Shown here one piece after another: positions 33,467 to 34,197 of a DNA stretch of 34,197 bases. The stretch spans positions 1 through 34,197 of the forward strand of contig QEVJ01000057.1 in assembly GCA_003576845.1 (NCBI GenBank), read 5' to 3'. The notes below the pieces were generated by a model. The model searched no databases. It saw only the letters and a program-made list of their open reading frames with translations, and was not told where the DNA came from. This DNA is from Planctomycetota bacterium (GTDB taxonomy: Bacteria > Planctomycetota > Planctomycetia > Pirellulales > PLA5). The translations under genes were made by a program, and so were the position numbers. How positions within the stretch are numbered: position 1 is the stretch's first letter; the number at the start of each line of letters is the position of its first letter.

Positions 33467-34197
33467 ATGCTCTCCTGGCTCCGCCCGCGAATTCCGACGA
33501 CCAAGCGCCGCCGGATCGCGGTGATCGGCATTTACGGCTCGGGCAAGACGGTCTTTCTCACGTCGCTCATCAATCATCTCAAGAACCACTCGCCCGAAGC
33601 GTTCGATCTCGACGGCAGGAGCGCGGCGCGGATCAAGCGTTTCGTCGAAGTCGAACACGGCGGCAATCGCCCGTTTCGGTTCGCGGCGCATCGCCAGCAC
33701 TTGCTCGACGAGCAAGCCTGGCCGGCGAAGACGTACGAGCTTTGCCACTACCGCTGCCGGTTCAAGCGGTCGGACACGGGCCGGCGGTACGACGTCGATT
33801 TCATCGACTTTCCCGGCGAACGGATCGCCGACGCGGGGATTTATCAGGCGGCCAATTTCGCGGCCTGGTCCGACGACTTGTTCGATCGTTGGGCGTCGGC
33901 GGACCGGAACTATCGCGAGCAACTCGCCGACTACGAAGCGACGCTCGCGCGGCCGGACGCCGGCGCGGACGACGTTCTGCGCGCCTATCGCGCGGCCGCG
34001 TGCCGCTTGCTGCTGGCGTACAAGCCGCTGATCGCGCCGTCGTGTTTTTTGCTGGGCGTGAAGCAAGCAGCCGAAGCCGGCGAGCATTTGACGGCGGAAG
34101 CCCTGGCCGATTGTCCGACGGCGCTGCTCGGCTTGGACGTGCATAGCCAGTTCGCGCCGCTAGATCGCGAAGCCCGCAGCCGCTGGCCGGACGTGGC
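33467..34197 (+). CDS. YcjX-like P-loop NTPase (3' truncated by window)
   Basis: The frame is open to the window end, with about 243 residues visible. It begins MLSWLRPRIPTTKRRRIAVI and then the Walker A motif GIYGSGKT (residues 21-28), followed by VFLTSLINHLKNH. The later DFIDFPGERIADAGI is a Walker-B/switch-like stretch matching the YcjX (DUF463) family, which usually has an Asp-Tyr-Pro-Gly-Glu at that place. YcjX proteins are stress-linked GTPases of poorly known function; in proteobacteria they adjoin a membrane partner, which cannot be seen here. ATG 33467 is the only start after the in-frame stop at 33434. Another phase in this region is also open but not protein-like. Confidence 0.82.
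   Translation, partial: MLSWLRPRIPTTKRRRIAVIGIYGSGKTVFLTSLINHLKNHSPEAFDLDGRSAARIKRFVEVEHGGNRPFRFAAHRQHLLDEQAWPAKTYELCHYRCRFKRSDTGRRYDVDFIDFPGERIADAGIYQAANFAAWSDDLFDRWASADRNYREQLADYEATLARPDAGADDVLRAYRAAACRLLLAYKPLIAPSCFLLGVKQAAEAGEHLTAEALADCPTALLGLDVHSQFAPLDREARSRWPDV

Overview
The window is about 34 kb of GC-rich bacterial chromosome and almost certainly comes from a planctomycete, most likely of the Pirellulales type. Three things support this: a giant exoprotein with the planctomycete N-terminal motif FEPLETRSLLAA (LEPR-XLL class); an ECF-type sigma factor directly followed by a Ser/Thr kinase-WD40 receptor, a pairing typical of the phylum; and small intergenic hairpin repeats beginning GTAGCGGAAG. 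No rRNA, tRNA, CRISPR array or insertion sequence was recognised, and nothing looks like a recent phage or plasmid insertion. Taxonomy is inferred from these features, not from a marker gene.

Layout. 1-3.4 kb: end of aceE, then aceF and a small zinc-ribbon ORF (pyruvate dehydrogenase locus). 3.5-6.9 kb: mgtE (Mg2+ transport/sensing), a zone of short tandem repeats, hemL (tetrapyrrole synthesis) and a glyoxalase-fold protein. 6.95-8.1 kb, minus strand: a membrane protein and a Nudix hydrolase. 8.2-12.9 kb: ECF sigma factor and the 1341-residue kinase-WD40 protein. 13.2-15.2 kb: a small secreted protein with a good terminator, then on the minus strand a small basic protein and an Ala/Pro-rich protein with repeated ILAAARAK-type motifs. 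15.5-19.3 kb: a Gfo/Idh/MocA oxidoreductase and a membrane-anchored protein whose leader is 11 perfect copies of a 7-bp repeat. 19.4-24.3 kb, minus strand: glycosyltransferase, a cluster of three tiny basic proteins with a shared C-terminal tail, a degenerate receiver protein and nagA. 24.3-32.1 kb: an AT-rich divergent promoter region with palindromes, a potentially structured 5' leader and the 2461-residue CotH/lamin-tail/dockerin exoprotein. 32.2 kb to the end: a receiver-SpoIIE phosphatase and the start of a YcjX-like P-loop protein.

Most genes are housekeeping or typical planctomycete signalling and surface genes. The least explained part is 20.7-22.8 kb. Three proteins of 59-62 residues there end in [YF]NG[IL]HRRRKKR-x-x-W, with the tail conserved in protein but not in synonymous codon positions. 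A more distant relative lies at 13.8 kb. At least three of the four have GC-rich hairpins upstream, and the cluster surrounds a pseudo-receiver gene and about 740 bases with no credible ORF. The second main candidate is the predicted three-way-junction RNA in the leader of the giant exoprotein gene.
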